A stretch of DNA of 28,167 nucleotides, from positions 1-28,167 of the forward strand of contig DWZW01000210.1 of NCBI GenBank assembly GCA_019117345.1. The letters are read 5' to 3'. This DNA comes from Claveliimonas stercoravium (GTDB taxonomy: Bacteria; Bacillota; Clostridia; Lachnospirales; Lachnospiraceae). Of the stretch, positions 6,695-13,218 are shown piece after piece. Under the pieces are notes generated by a model. The model searched no databases. It was given only the letters and a program-made list of their open reading frames with translations, and was not told the origin of the DNA. The number at the start of each line of letters is the position of its first letter. Within the stretch, counting starts at the first letter, position 1. Position numbers and translations under genes: made by a program.

Positions 6695-6722
6695 AAAGGG
6701 CATTTTGTAAATGCCCTTTTTT
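6695..6722 (+). terminator. Intrinsic terminator of the murB-crh operon
   Basis: An 11-bp perfect stem (AAAGGGCATTT, 6695-6705, with AAATGCCCTTT, 6709-6719) has a 3-nt loop and ends in a T-run. It stands between the crh-like gene and the lipid kinase, so an in-frame ATG at 6711 inside it is not the start of the next gene. Confidence 0.92.
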
Positions 6723-6755
6723 GGCCTATGCAGACAGCGGGAAGGGGAGACAAAG

Positions 6756-7715
6756 ATGAAGAGACTGTTGTTTGTGTACAACCCCCATGCGGGGAAGGGG
6801 CTCCTGAAGCCCAAGGTATCGGATATTATCGATATTTTCGTGAAGGCGGGCTACGAGGTGACGGCCTATCCGACCCAGGCCTACCACGATGCCTACAGGA
6901 AGATACGGGAATTCACGGACCACTATGACCTGGTGGTGTGCAGCGGCGGCGACGGCACCATCGATGAGGTGGTGACCGGCATGATGGCCAGGGAGGACAG
7001 GGTGCCCGTGGGCTATATCCCCACCGGGACCACCAATGATTTTGCCCACAGCCTTAAGATCCCCAGGGATATACTGGCCGCTGCGGACAACGCTGTGAAC
7101 GGGCAGGCGTTTCCCTGCGACGTGGGACAGTTTAACGACGGCATTTTCGTGTACATTGCGGCCTTTGGCCTGTTCACGGATGTCTCCTACCAGACCAACC
7201 AGACGGCCAAGAACATACTGGGGCATCTGGCCTATGTGCTGGAGGGGACAAAGCGGCTCTTCAACATACCCTCCTACCGGATCAAGGTGACTCACGACGG
7301 AGAGGTGATCGAGGATGAGTTTATTTACGGCATGGTGACCAACTCCCGCTCTGTGGGAGGCTTTCGGAACATGGTGGGAAAGAACGTGTCCTTTGACGAC
7401 GGCGTCTTTGAGGTGACCTTGATCAAGATGCCGAAAAACCCCATTGAGCTGCAGGAGATCATCACAGCTCTTCTGACAGAGCAGACCAACGGCAAGCACA
7501 TGTATTCCTTCAAGAGCGGCCATCTGGTCTTTGAGTCCCTGGAGGAGATCCCCTGGACGCTGGACGGGGAGTTTGGAGGAGACCACGATGTGGTGGAGAT
7601 CCACAATCTCCAGAAGCAGCTTCAGATCATGGTGCCGGCAAAGCATATAGCCGAGCTGTCAGAGGCCGGGAAAGCGGAGGAGGAGCAGGCGGAAGAGAAG
7701 AGGAAGGAACCGTAG
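6756..7715 (+). CDS. Diacylglycerol/lipid kinase family protein
   Basis: A 319-residue DAGK-catalytic-domain protein (DgkB/YegS family) that probably phosphorylates diacylglycerol or a related lipid with ATP for phospholipid recycling. Diagnostic motifs are 'NPHAGKG' (about 8-14), the nucleotide-binding 'VVCSGGDGTIDEVV' (about 61-74), 'GYIPTGTTNDFAHSL' (about 87-101) and 'WTLDGEFGGDH' near the end. The acidic and lysine-rich tail (after about residue 300) is poorly conserved. The start at 6756 follows AAGGGGAG; an upstream in-frame ATG at 6711 lies in the terminator of the previous operon. Its own terminator overlaps its last codons. Confidence 0.88.
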   Translation: MKRLLFVYNPHAGKGLLKPKVSDIIDIFVKAGYEVTAYPTQAYHDAYRKIREFTDHYDLVVCSGGDGTIDEVVTGMMAREDRVPVGYIPTGTTNDFAHSLKIPRDILAAADNAVNGQAFPCDVGQFNDGIFVYIAAFGLFTDVSYQTNQTAKNILGHLAYVLEGTKRLFNIPSYRIKVTHDGEVIEDEFIYGMVTNSRSVGGFRNMVGKNVSFDDGVFEVTLIKMPKNPIELQEIITALLTEQTNGKHMYSFKSGHLVFESLEEIPWTLDGEFGGDHDVVEIHNLQKQLQIMVPAKHIAELSEAGKAEEEQAEEKRKEP

Positions 7716-7742
7716 AGGTTCCCCCTCTTTTGCGGCTTTTTT
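7698..7742 (+). terminator. Intrinsic terminator overlapping the lipid kinase stop
   Basis: AAGAGG and GGAACC (7698-7711) pair with GGTTCC and CCTCTT (7717-7729) across a small internal loop. The TAG stop is in the hairpin loop, and TTTTGCGGCTTTTTT follows. Confidence 0.65.
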
Positions 7743-7781
7743 CACGACTGAAAAAATTTTTGAAAAAAATGAAAAAAATGC

Positions 7782-7810
7782 TTGCAATCTGTCGGGATGT
7801 TTGATATTAT
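7782..7810 (+). promoter_or_regulatory. Promoter of tRNA-Glu
   Basis: TTGCAA (7782-7787), a 17-bp spacer and TATTAT (7805-7810) lie 20 bp before the tRNA. A second possible -10, TATAAT, overlaps at 7808-7813 but with a 20-bp spacer. Confidence 0.7.
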
Positions 7811-7830
7811 AATCAGGCAGCAAGCAATAC

Positions 7831-7902
7831 GGCTCCGTGGTCAAGAGGTCAAGACGCTAGCCTCTCACGCTGGAATCAGGGGTTCGATTCCCCTCGGAGT
7901 CA
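7831..7902 (+). tRNA. tRNA-Glu (anticodon CTC)
   Basis: A 72-nt cloverleaf. The acceptor stem GGCTCCG pairs with CGGAGTC (one G-U), with discriminator A73 and no encoded CCA. The D stem is GTC/GAC. The anticodon stem CTAGC/GCTGG closes the loop CTCTCAC, giving anticodon CTC for GAG codons. The T arm is GGGG-TTCGATT-CCCC. GAG is very common in the high-GC genes of this window, which suits this isoacceptor. A single-gene transcription unit with its own promoter and terminator. Confidence 0.95.
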
Positions 7903-7908
7903 CTGAAG

Positions 7909-7950
7909 GATCTTCGAAGTGCAGTCATGCAGTCTCGAAGATCTTTTTTT
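7909..7950 (+). terminator. Terminator of tRNA-Glu
   Basis: GATCTTCGA (7909-7917) pairs with TCGAAGATC (7935-7943) and is followed by seven T residues, starting 7 nt after the tRNA. Confidence 0.9.
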
Positions 7951-7957
7951 GTTGTAA

Positions 7958-8000
7958 GGGGCTTTCGCCCCCTGTGGAAAACGCTCCGCCTCAGAGGCGG
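7958..8000 (+). other. Two small hairpins in the mscL leader
   Basis: GGGGC-TTTC-GCCCC (7958-7971) and CCGCC-TCAGA-GGCGG (7986-8000) are perfect 5-bp stems between the tRNA terminator and the mscL RBS. No convincing promoter is seen between the T-run at 7944-7950 and mscL, so mscL may rely on readthrough or on a promoter I cannot recognise. Confidence 0.4.
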
Positions 8001-8028
8001 GCAGGACAAAAGAAGAAAGGAAAGAAAA

Positions 8029-8427
8029 ATGAAGAAGTTTATCGAGGAATTCAAGACATTTGCCCTCCGGGGAAATATGATGGATATGGCCATTGGTGTC
8101 ATTATCGGCGGTGCCTTTTCCGGGATCGTCACATCGCTCACGGACAATTTTATCAACCCCATCCTGAATGTGGTCACAGGGGGACAGCTGTACAGCCTGC
8201 AGGATGTGGCAGGATTTGCCTCTGCCTTTCTGTCCTCTCTGGTCAATTTCTTTATCATGGCGTTTGTGCTGTTCTGCCTGTTGAAGGGAGTCAATAAGCT
8301 GATGAGCCTTGGGAAAAAGCCGGAGGCGGAGACGGCGCCGACAACAAAGAAATGCCCCTACTGCATGAGCGAGATCGATATTGCGGCAACCCGCTGCCCG
8401 CACTGCACTTCTCAGCTTGCGGAATAA
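8029..8427 (+). CDS. mscL: Large-conductance mechanosensitive channel with C-terminal zinc ribbon
   Basis: A 132-residue MscL homologue that opens on membrane tension to relieve hypo-osmotic shock. The N-terminal amphipathic helix and TM1 show the classic 'EEFKTFALRGNMMDMAIGVI' then 'IGGAFSGIVTSLTDNFINPI' (about 4-42). TM2 is about 67-86 ('FFIMAFVLFCLLKGVNKL'). In place of a plain coiled tail it ends with a CxxC-x10-CxxC zinc ribbon ('CPYCMSEIDIAATRCPHC'), a variant met in Firmicutes. The start at 8029 follows AAGAAAGG; an ORF extending upstream runs through the tRNA terminator and is not credible. Confidence 0.95.
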   Translation: MKKFIEEFKTFALRGNMMDMAIGVIIGGAFSGIVTSLTDNFINPILNVVTGGQLYSLQDVAGFASAFLSSLVNFFIMAFVLFCLLKGVNKLMSLGKKPEAETAPTTKKCPYCMSEIDIAATRCPHCTSQLAE

Positions 8428-8433
8428 TACGGC

Positions 8434-8472
8434 GAGAGGCCCGCAGACACTGTGAATGTCTGCGGGCCTCTC
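8434..8472. terminator. Convergent terminator between mscL and the aminotransferase
   Basis: A 16-bp perfect stem (8434-8449 with 8457-8472; GAGAGGCCCGCAGACA and its complement) closes a 7-nt loop between two converging genes. It lacks strong T-runs, so termination efficiency is uncertain. Confidence 0.7.
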
Positions 8473-8509
8473 AATGTATATCATGAAATGAGTAAAGAGT
8501 GGAGCATAT

Positions 8510-9793
8510 TTATACGGACTCGGCAATCTCCTTTGTGATCCTCAGGAATTTGTCGATGTCCTCTGTGCCGTGGCAGTGAAGCGGTGATACGCGGATCGCT
8601 CCGGGAATACCCAGCGTATCCACGATCCTCTTGGAGTACATGCTGCTTCTCACGCGCTCAAATACGGTGACGCCGCGCTTCATGTACTCGACCACGCAGT
8701 CGGGGTAGTCGATCCCCTTGATGCCCATGGCAACGATCAGGTCTTTGTATGTAAGGTCTTCCATGTCCACGTAAACCTCCACGTTCGGGATGTGGCGAAG
8801 GCCCGGGGTCCCCGGGGTTCCCTCCAGCATACGGTACAGAAGAGCACGCTCCTGCATATGGATGCGGGTCATGCCCTCCACAAAGAGCTCGCGCTTGTCC
8901 TGGCTGTGGATGAAATGCTCGCCGATGGAGCATACATAGTCGATGACAGCCATCATGGCGGCAAAGTTGCCGGGGGTAGGTGTTCCCAGCGCCCACACGT
9001 TGGCGTCCTTGAAGGTCAGCTTGTGGTGCATCATGGTAGCTACCCGGTCAGATACGTAGGCAAATCCGCAGCCTCTCACGCCGAAGAATTTATAGGGCGC
9101 GATGTTGGCGGCGTCCACGCCCCAGTCCTCCACGTCGATGACAGCGTGGGGCGCGTGCTGCACAGTATCCGTGATCACATAGCACTCCGGGTTGACTTCC
9201 TTTACCCTGCGAACGATCTCCTTGATGTCCATGATGTTTCCGGAAATATTGGAGGCGGCCATGATGCTGACAAGACAGGTGTCCTTGTCTACATATTTCA
9301 TCACTTCGTCCGCGTCAATTCCGCCGGTGGTCCTGTTGGCCGGAACCTCCCGGAACTCTCTTCCTGTCTTTGTGCAGGCGTACTCGACAGCATCGTGTGC
9401 TGACGGGTGCTCCAGGCAGGATGTAACAGCATTTGTTCCCCATTTTACATTGCTTAAGATGACATCCACGATCTGGAACATAGTCTGGGAAGCGGACAGC
9501 TCTGTCACGAGAGCGCCGCTCTTCGCGCCGAAGATAACCTCCAGTATTTCCTTTGTTCCCTCGGATACATAGTGAGCCAGCTTCAGCCCTCTGGCATAGT
9601 TCCTCTCCGGGCAGTCCGGAAACTGCTCTGCAGCCATCTTGGCCTCAACGGCTGCTTTCAGGCGAAGTGATCCGCCGGAGTTCTCAAAGAAAAGACGGGG
9701 TCCGTAGAGCGGATCCGCATCAGCGTAACAGAACTGAGCTTTCAGGTGTTTCTGATAGTCTTCCGGGAATAAAATTCCATGTTCTGCGTTCAT
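8510..9793 (-). CDS. Class V aminotransferase-fold PLP enzyme
   Basis: A 427-residue fold-type I PLP enzyme of the class V (cysteine desulfurase/selenocysteine lyase/isopenicillin-N epimerase-like) superfamily. Visible marks are 'FFENSGGSLRLKAAVEA' (about 34-50), 'SASQTMFQIVD', 'CLEHPSAHDAV', the cofactor-binding 'YVITDTVQHAPHAVIDVEDWGVD', and the PLP lysine in 'NIAPYKFFGVRGCGF'. The C-terminal small domain has 'RVSPLHCHGTEDID'. It is not a clear NifS/SufS: the expected mobile-loop cysteine region cannot be assigned. It is divergent from the LysR gene with overlapping promoters, suggesting it belongs to the pxp/acc regulon. Substrate unknown. Start supported by AGGAGG before the ATG at 9793. 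Confidence 0.85.
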   Translation of the reverse strand: MNAEHGILFPEDYQKHLKAQFCYADADPLYGPRLFFENSGGSLRLKAAVEAKMAAEQFPDCPERNYARGLKLAHYVSEGTKEILEVIFGAKSGALVTELSASQTMFQIVDVILSNVKWGTNAVTSCLEHPSAHDAVEYACTKTGREFREVPANRTTGGIDADEVMKYVDKDTCLVSIMAASNISGNIMDIKEIVRRVKEVNPECYVITDTVQHAPHAVIDVEDWGVDAANIAPYKFFGVRGCGFAYVSDRVATMMHHKLTFKDANVWALGTPTPGNFAAMMAVIDYVCSIGEHFIHSQDKRELFVEGMTRIHMQERALLYRMLEGTPGTPGLRHIPNVEVYVDMEDLTYKDLIVAMGIKGIDYPDCVVEYMKRGVTVFERVRSSMYSKRIVDTLGIPGAIRVSPLHCHGTEDIDKFLRITKEIAESV

Positions 9794-9843
9794 AGTTTTT
9801 CCTCCTTTTCATCAGGATTAAGTCCCCTTTGTTTGTTGCCTTT

Positions 9844-9872
9844 ATCATATCATGCACAAAAAAAATTGTGAA
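9844..9872 (-). promoter_or_regulatory. Promoter of the aminotransferase gene
   Basis: On the minus strand, TTCACA (9872-9867) and TATGAT (9849-9844) are 17 bp apart, about 50 bp before the ATG. Its -35 box overlaps the -35 box of the divergent LysR promoter by five bases, so the two promoters cannot easily fire together. Confidence 0.7.
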
Positions 9873-9894
9873 ATGAATATTTTTGTTGTATAAT
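9866..9894 (+). promoter_or_regulatory. Promoter of the LysR regulator
   Basis: TTGTGA (9866-9871) and a perfect TATAAT (9889-9894) with a 17-bp spacer lie 45 bp before the regulator start. The TTGTGAA core doubles as the -35 of the opposite promoter. Confidence 0.8.
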
Positions 9895-9938
9895 ATTGAA
9901 AAAATTTATATTTGCCGGCGCAAAAGGAGGGGAAGAAC

Positions 9939-10850
9939 ATGAACTTGGCGGAGATTGAGACGTTCCTGATGATCGTAAAGACAAAAAACATTACAAAGAC
10001 AGCGGAAAATCTGTTCCTGTCCCAGCCCACCGTGAGCCACAGGCTGAAATCCCTGGAGGATGAGCTGGATGTAAAGCTCATCACAAGAAAGAAGGGGTAC
10101 AAGCAGATTGAGCTGACCACCCAGGGGGAGGAGTTTATCCCCATTGCGGAGCGGTGGGTCTCTATCTGGCAGGAGATGCAGCTTCTGAAGCATACCCAGG
10201 ACAGGCTGTACCTGACAGTGGGGTGTACGGATACCATGAACAGCGCCATTTTCTTTGACCTGTACAGGCAGATCTTAAAAGAGAAGGACCATGTGATAAA
10301 CCTTCATATTAAAACGCACTACTCCTATGAGCTCTATGGACTCCTGGAGAACCATGAGATCGACATCGGCTTTGTGTACCACCATCTCCACTTTAAAAAT
10401 ATCGTGACAGAGCCCATCATGAGGGAGAAGATGTACATCCTGCAGTCCGCGCGGATGGCGTCCCAGCAAAACGCTATCCACACGGATGACCTGGATCCCC
10501 AGAAAGAAATCTTCGTGAGCTGGGAGGCCAACTATCAGATCTGGCATGACCAGACCATCAGCAAGGGAGAGTGGCCCAGGATCCAGGTGGACACCTTTGA
10601 ACTCCTCTTCCACCTGCTGTCGGACGAGACACTGTGGGCCATCGTGCCCGTCTCCGTGGCGGAGCGGATCGCCAGCCTGCGGCCGGTTCATATCAGCGAG
10701 ATTGCCAACAGCAGCCCGCCCCCGGAGAGGATCACCTACAAGATCAAGCACAAGTATCCGAACGAGGCCACTCTGAAGGCGGTGAACGCCTTTGAGAAGA
10801 AGATCAGCGCCTATCTGCGGACAAAGGACTGGGGCTTTGTGGGCAAATAG
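9939..10850 (+). CDS. LysR-family transcriptional regulator
   Basis: A 303-residue LysR protein. The N-terminal winged helix-turn-helix (about 3-62) contains 'TKTAENLFLSQPTVSHRLKSL' spread over residues 18-38, and the linker helix follows. The rest (about 88-295) is a periplasmic-binding-like effector domain. The start at 9939 is preceded by AAGGAGGGG; a TTG further upstream in frame would place the RBS inside the coding region. It sits between the divergent aminotransferase and the pxp/acc genes. LysR activators usually control the divergent and adjacent operons in response to a pathway metabolite, so both sides are probable targets. The effector is unknown. Confidence 0.92.
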   Translation: MNLAEIETFLMIVKTKNITKTAENLFLSQPTVSHRLKSLEDELDVKLITRKKGYKQIELTTQGEEFIPIAERWVSIWQEMQLLKHTQDRLYLTVGCTDTMNSAIFFDLYRQILKEKDHVINLHIKTHYSYELYGLLENHEIDIGFVYHHLHFKNIVTEPIMREKMYILQSARMASQQNAIHTDDLDPQKEIFVSWEANYQIWHDQTISKGEWPRIQVDTFELLFHLLSDETLWAIVPVSVAERIASLRPVHISEIANSSPPPERITYKIKHKYPNEATLKAVNAFEKKISAYLRTKDWGFVGK

Positions 10851-11022
10851 AGGGAGAAATATAGAAAAAATTAATATATACCACAAAAATAATTTATTTT
10901 ATGAAAGAAAACCCTTGTGCTATACTGTAAATAATTAATAAAGAAACGTGTAAATTGAACGAGAAATTGAGACAATTTACCGAAAGAAAGCAAAACGTAA
11001 ACAAACGAAAGGAGCGGAGGAG
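10851..11022 (+). promoter_or_regulatory. AT-rich leader of the pxp/acc operon, probably activator-dependent
   Basis: The 172 bp contain TATACT at 10921-10926 with only a poor -35 (TTTATG, 10898-10903) at 17 bp, as expected for a promoter needing an activator. The inverted repeat AATAA-T-TTATT (10889-10899) overlaps the -35 region and could be a LysR site. A strong purine-rich RBS (GGAGCGGAGGAG) ends just before the pxpB ATG. No terminator is recognised after the LysR gene. Confidence 0.4.
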
Positions 11023-11757
11023 ATGGAGGCTAAATTTCTGACAGGTGGCGATGAGTCGGTCTATGTACAGCTCGGCGATGAGATCAGCCTGGAGGTCAAC
11101 CAGAAGGTGAAGGATCTGATGCACAAGCTGGAGGCGGATCCGGTTGACGGAATTGCGGAGATGGTTCCTACATACGCTACACTGATGATCCACTATAAGC
11201 CTGAGAAGATCTTGTATGCCCAGCTGGTGGGGGAAATCAAAAAACGCATGGTGGAGACAGGGGAAAAGAAGGAAGAGGTATCCCAGATTGTAAAGGTGCT
11301 CCCCATCTGTTATGACAGGGAGTTTGCCCTGGATCTGGACGAGTGTGCGGCCTTTGAGAAGGTTTCTGTGGAGGAGTTTATCCGCATGCATTCGGAACAT
11401 GAATACTATGCGTATATGCTGGGTGTTGCTCCGGGACATGCCTATATGGCAAGGTTCGAGGAGCCCTTCCATTTTAAGAGGAGGACTGAACCGAGAGTGA
11501 GGATTAATGGCCGTTCTATCGTGGCAGCCGAGAACCAGTCCAACCTGATCCCCTTTGATCAGCCATGCGGATGGAACGTGGTGGCTGGCACCCCCTTAAA
11601 TATTTGCGATTATTCCAAGAAGGAGCCTTTCCTGGTCAATGCGGGGGACTGGGTGAAATACCAGCCTGTCAGCAGGAAGGAGTATGATCAGATCCGTGCG
11701 GATGTGGAGAGAGGAACCTATAAGCTGGAAACATATGTAAAAAAGGCGGTGAAATAG
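11023..11757 (+). CDS. pxpB: PxpB/KipI-family (AHS1) protein, carboxyltransferase-like subunit
   Basis: A 244-residue AHS1/KipI protein. Family marks are 'VPTYATLMIHY' (48-58), 'ICYDREFALDLDECA' (95-109), 'APGHAYM' (136-142), 'PRVRINGRSIVAAENQ' (157-172) and 'GWNVVAGTP' (183-191). In PxpABC it works with PxpC and PxpA to open 5-oxoproline with ATP; in B. subtilis the homologue KipI inhibits kinase KinA. The equivalent AHS1 domain is half of the carboxyltransferase of urea carboxylase. As I recall the family, the central motif usually reads GFAPGFAYL; here it is 'GVAPGHAYM', so this copy is divergent. It overlaps no gene and starts the operon; pxpC follows after 3 bp. Confidence 0.88.
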   Translation: MEAKFLTGGDESVYVQLGDEISLEVNQKVKDLMHKLEADPVDGIAEMVPTYATLMIHYKPEKILYAQLVGEIKKRMVETGEKKEEVSQIVKVLPICYDREFALDLDECAAFEKVSVEEFIRMHSEHEYYAYMLGVAPGHAYMARFEEPFHFKRRTEPRVRINGRSIVAAENQSNLIPFDQPCGWNVVAGTPLNICDYSKKEPFLVNAGDWVKYQPVSRKEYDQIRADVERGTYKLETYVKKAVK

Positions 11758-11760
11758 AAG

Positions 11761-12714
11761 ATGGGAATCGTTGTTGAAAATCCAGGAATACAGACGACTG
11801 TACAGGACGAGGGGCGTTTCGGATATCAGCAGTACGGCGTGTCGCCGGCAGGGCCCATGGATACAAAGTCCTTTTTCCTTGCCAATATTCTGGCGGGAAA
11901 TAAGAGAGGGGAGAGCGCCCTTGAGGTGACCTTTATGGGACCCACGCTGAAGTTTGAGAAAGACAATATCATTGCGGTGACAGGAGCAGACGTGTCCCCC
12001 ACAGTGAACGGTGAGCCGATCCCCATGTACCAGGCAGTGCTTGTCCATGCGGGAGACACCCTTTCCTTTGGCGTGGCAAACGGCGGCAGCAGGGCTTATA
12101 TAGCCTTTTGCGGAGGGCTGGATGTCCCGGCTGTTATGGGGAGCAAGTCTACGCTCATGAGGAACAAGCTGGGCGGAGTTGAAGGACGCAAGCTGGAGAA
12201 AGGCGATCATATCGGTTTTGTGAACCCGAAGACCAGTTTGCCGAAGATGGAGCTGCGGAAGCTGGAGCCGGAAAAGTTCCCCCAGAAGGATATTACGGTC
12301 AGGGTGGTGACTGGCCCCCAGGACACCGCCTTTACGGAAGAGGAAGTGAGGAAATTTTTCTGGTACAGCGCCACCATTACCAATGAATCTGACAGAATGG
12401 GGATCCGTCTGGAGCGGGAGGAGCCCCTGCACCATATCAAGGACGGAAATATACTGACCGATGGCGTGGCATTCGGGTCTATCCAGGTGCCTACCAACGG
12501 ACAGGTCATCATCATGATGGCGGATCGGCAGACAACAGGAGGATACACGAAGATCGGAACCGTCATTTCCGTGGATCTGCCCAAGCTGGCTCAGGCCCAG
12601 CCCGGGTTTAGAGTGCACTTTGTGAGAGTGGGCATCCAGCTGGCACAGGAGCTGTACCTGCGCCAGTTAAAAGAGCTGAAGAACCTGGAGAGATATCTGG
12701 GACAGAGAAGCTGA
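11761..12714 (+). CDS. pxpC: PxpC/KipA-family (AHS2) protein, carboxyltransferase-like subunit
   Basis: A 317-residue AHS2/KipA protein, partner of PxpB. The signature is well kept: 'TTVQDEGRFGYQQYGVSPAG' followed by PMD (about 13-35), 'LANILAGN', 'ALEVTFMGP', 'VTGAD', 'GGLDVPAVMGSKST', 'DRMGIRLE', 'GSIQVPTNGQVIIMMADRQ' then TTGGY, and 'DLPKLAQAQPG'. In urea carboxylase the AHS1-AHS2 pair forms the carboxyltransferase that moves carboxyl from biotin to the urea nitrogen. Next to accB and accC, such a role is plausible here. It starts 3 bp after pxpB and is surely cotranscribed. A 7-bp hairpin (12721-12740) separates it from accB. Confidence 0.92.
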   Translation: MGIVVENPGIQTTVQDEGRFGYQQYGVSPAGPMDTKSFFLANILAGNKRGESALEVTFMGPTLKFEKDNIIAVTGADVSPTVNGEPIPMYQAVLVHAGDTLSFGVANGGSRAYIAFCGGLDVPAVMGSKSTLMRNKLGGVEGRKLEKGDHIGFVNPKTSLPKMELRKLEPEKFPQKDITVRVVTGPQDTAFTEEEVRKFFWYSATITNESDRMGIRLEREEPLHHIKDGNILTDGVAFGSIQVPTNGQVIIMMADRQTTGGYTKIGTVISVDLPKLAQAQPGFRVHFVRVGIQLAQELYLRQLKELKNLERYLGQRS

Positions 12715-12720
12715 CGGACA

Positions 12721-12740
12721 CTGCCGCCGCATAGCGGCAG
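12721..12740 (+). other. Intercistronic hairpin between pxpC and accB
   Basis: CTGCCGC (12721-12727) pairs with GCGGCAG (12734-12740) around a 6-nt loop. No T-run follows. It may stabilise the pxpBC message or modulate the ratio of pxpBC to accBC; that role is inferred. Confidence 0.45.
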
Positions 12741-12763
12741 ACATAAAGAAGGGAAAGAAGAAA

Positions 12764-13204
12764 ATGAAGCTTGAGAAGATCACGGCCCTGCTCCACGAGG
12801 TGGACAGGACAGGCGTGACAGAATTTGAGGTACAGGACGGGGACTTCCGCCTCTCCATCCGGAAGACGGCGGCGGCCGCGGATGGGGAGAACACATGCCA
12901 GACGGCCTCCGGGGCTGTGAGCCCGCAGGAGGCGCCCCGGGAGCAGGAGGCGGTGTCCATCCAGGAAGGGACCATTATCCGCTCGCCTCTTGTAGGCATC
13001 TTCCACGCCTCCGACAGCCAGAGCACGGAGCCCCTTGTGACAGTGGGCAGCAGAGTCGAGCAGGGACAGGTAATGGGAGCGATCGAGGCAATGAAGATGA
13101 TGAACGACGTGGTGGCAGGATGCGACGGAACTGTGTCCGAGGTGCTTGTGAAGGACGGAGACCTGGTAGAGTACGCACAGCCTCTCTTCGTCATTGAAGG
13201 ATAG
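12764..13204 (+). CDS. accB: Biotin carboxyl carrier protein
   Basis: A 146-residue BCCP. An N-terminal segment of the acetyl-CoA carboxylase type ('LEKITALLHEVDRTGVTEFE', 3-22) is followed by an Ala/Pro-rich linker (about 35-66). The biotinyl domain (about 70-146) contains the 'EAMKMMN' motif with the biotin-accepting Lys111. It carries carboxybiotin between biotin carboxylase and a carboxyltransferase. Its only companions here are accC, 14 bp downstream, and pxpBC upstream; accA/accD are not in the window. The natural partner may be the PxpB-PxpC pair. A second, fatty-acid-type accB elsewhere in the genome would support that; if absent, this could be the housekeeping copy. Confidence 0.94.
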   Translation: MKLEKITALLHEVDRTGVTEFEVQDGDFRLSIRKTAAAADGENTCQTASGAVSPQEAPREQEAVSIQEGTIIRSPLVGIFHASDSQSTEPLVTVGSRVEQGQVMGAIEAMKMMNDVVAGCDGTVSEVLVKDGDLVEYAQPLFVIEG

Positions 13205-13218
13205 GGAGCAGGGAAAAG

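Noticed and set aside
6711..6755. Upstream start for the lipid kinase at 6711
   Set aside because: It lies inside the preceding intrinsic terminator, and the extra residues have no family match; the RBS supports 6756.
7782..8028. Long plus-strand ORFs running through the tRNA region and into mscL
   Set aside because: They cross the tRNA gene and its terminator; the true mscL start with RBS is at 8029.
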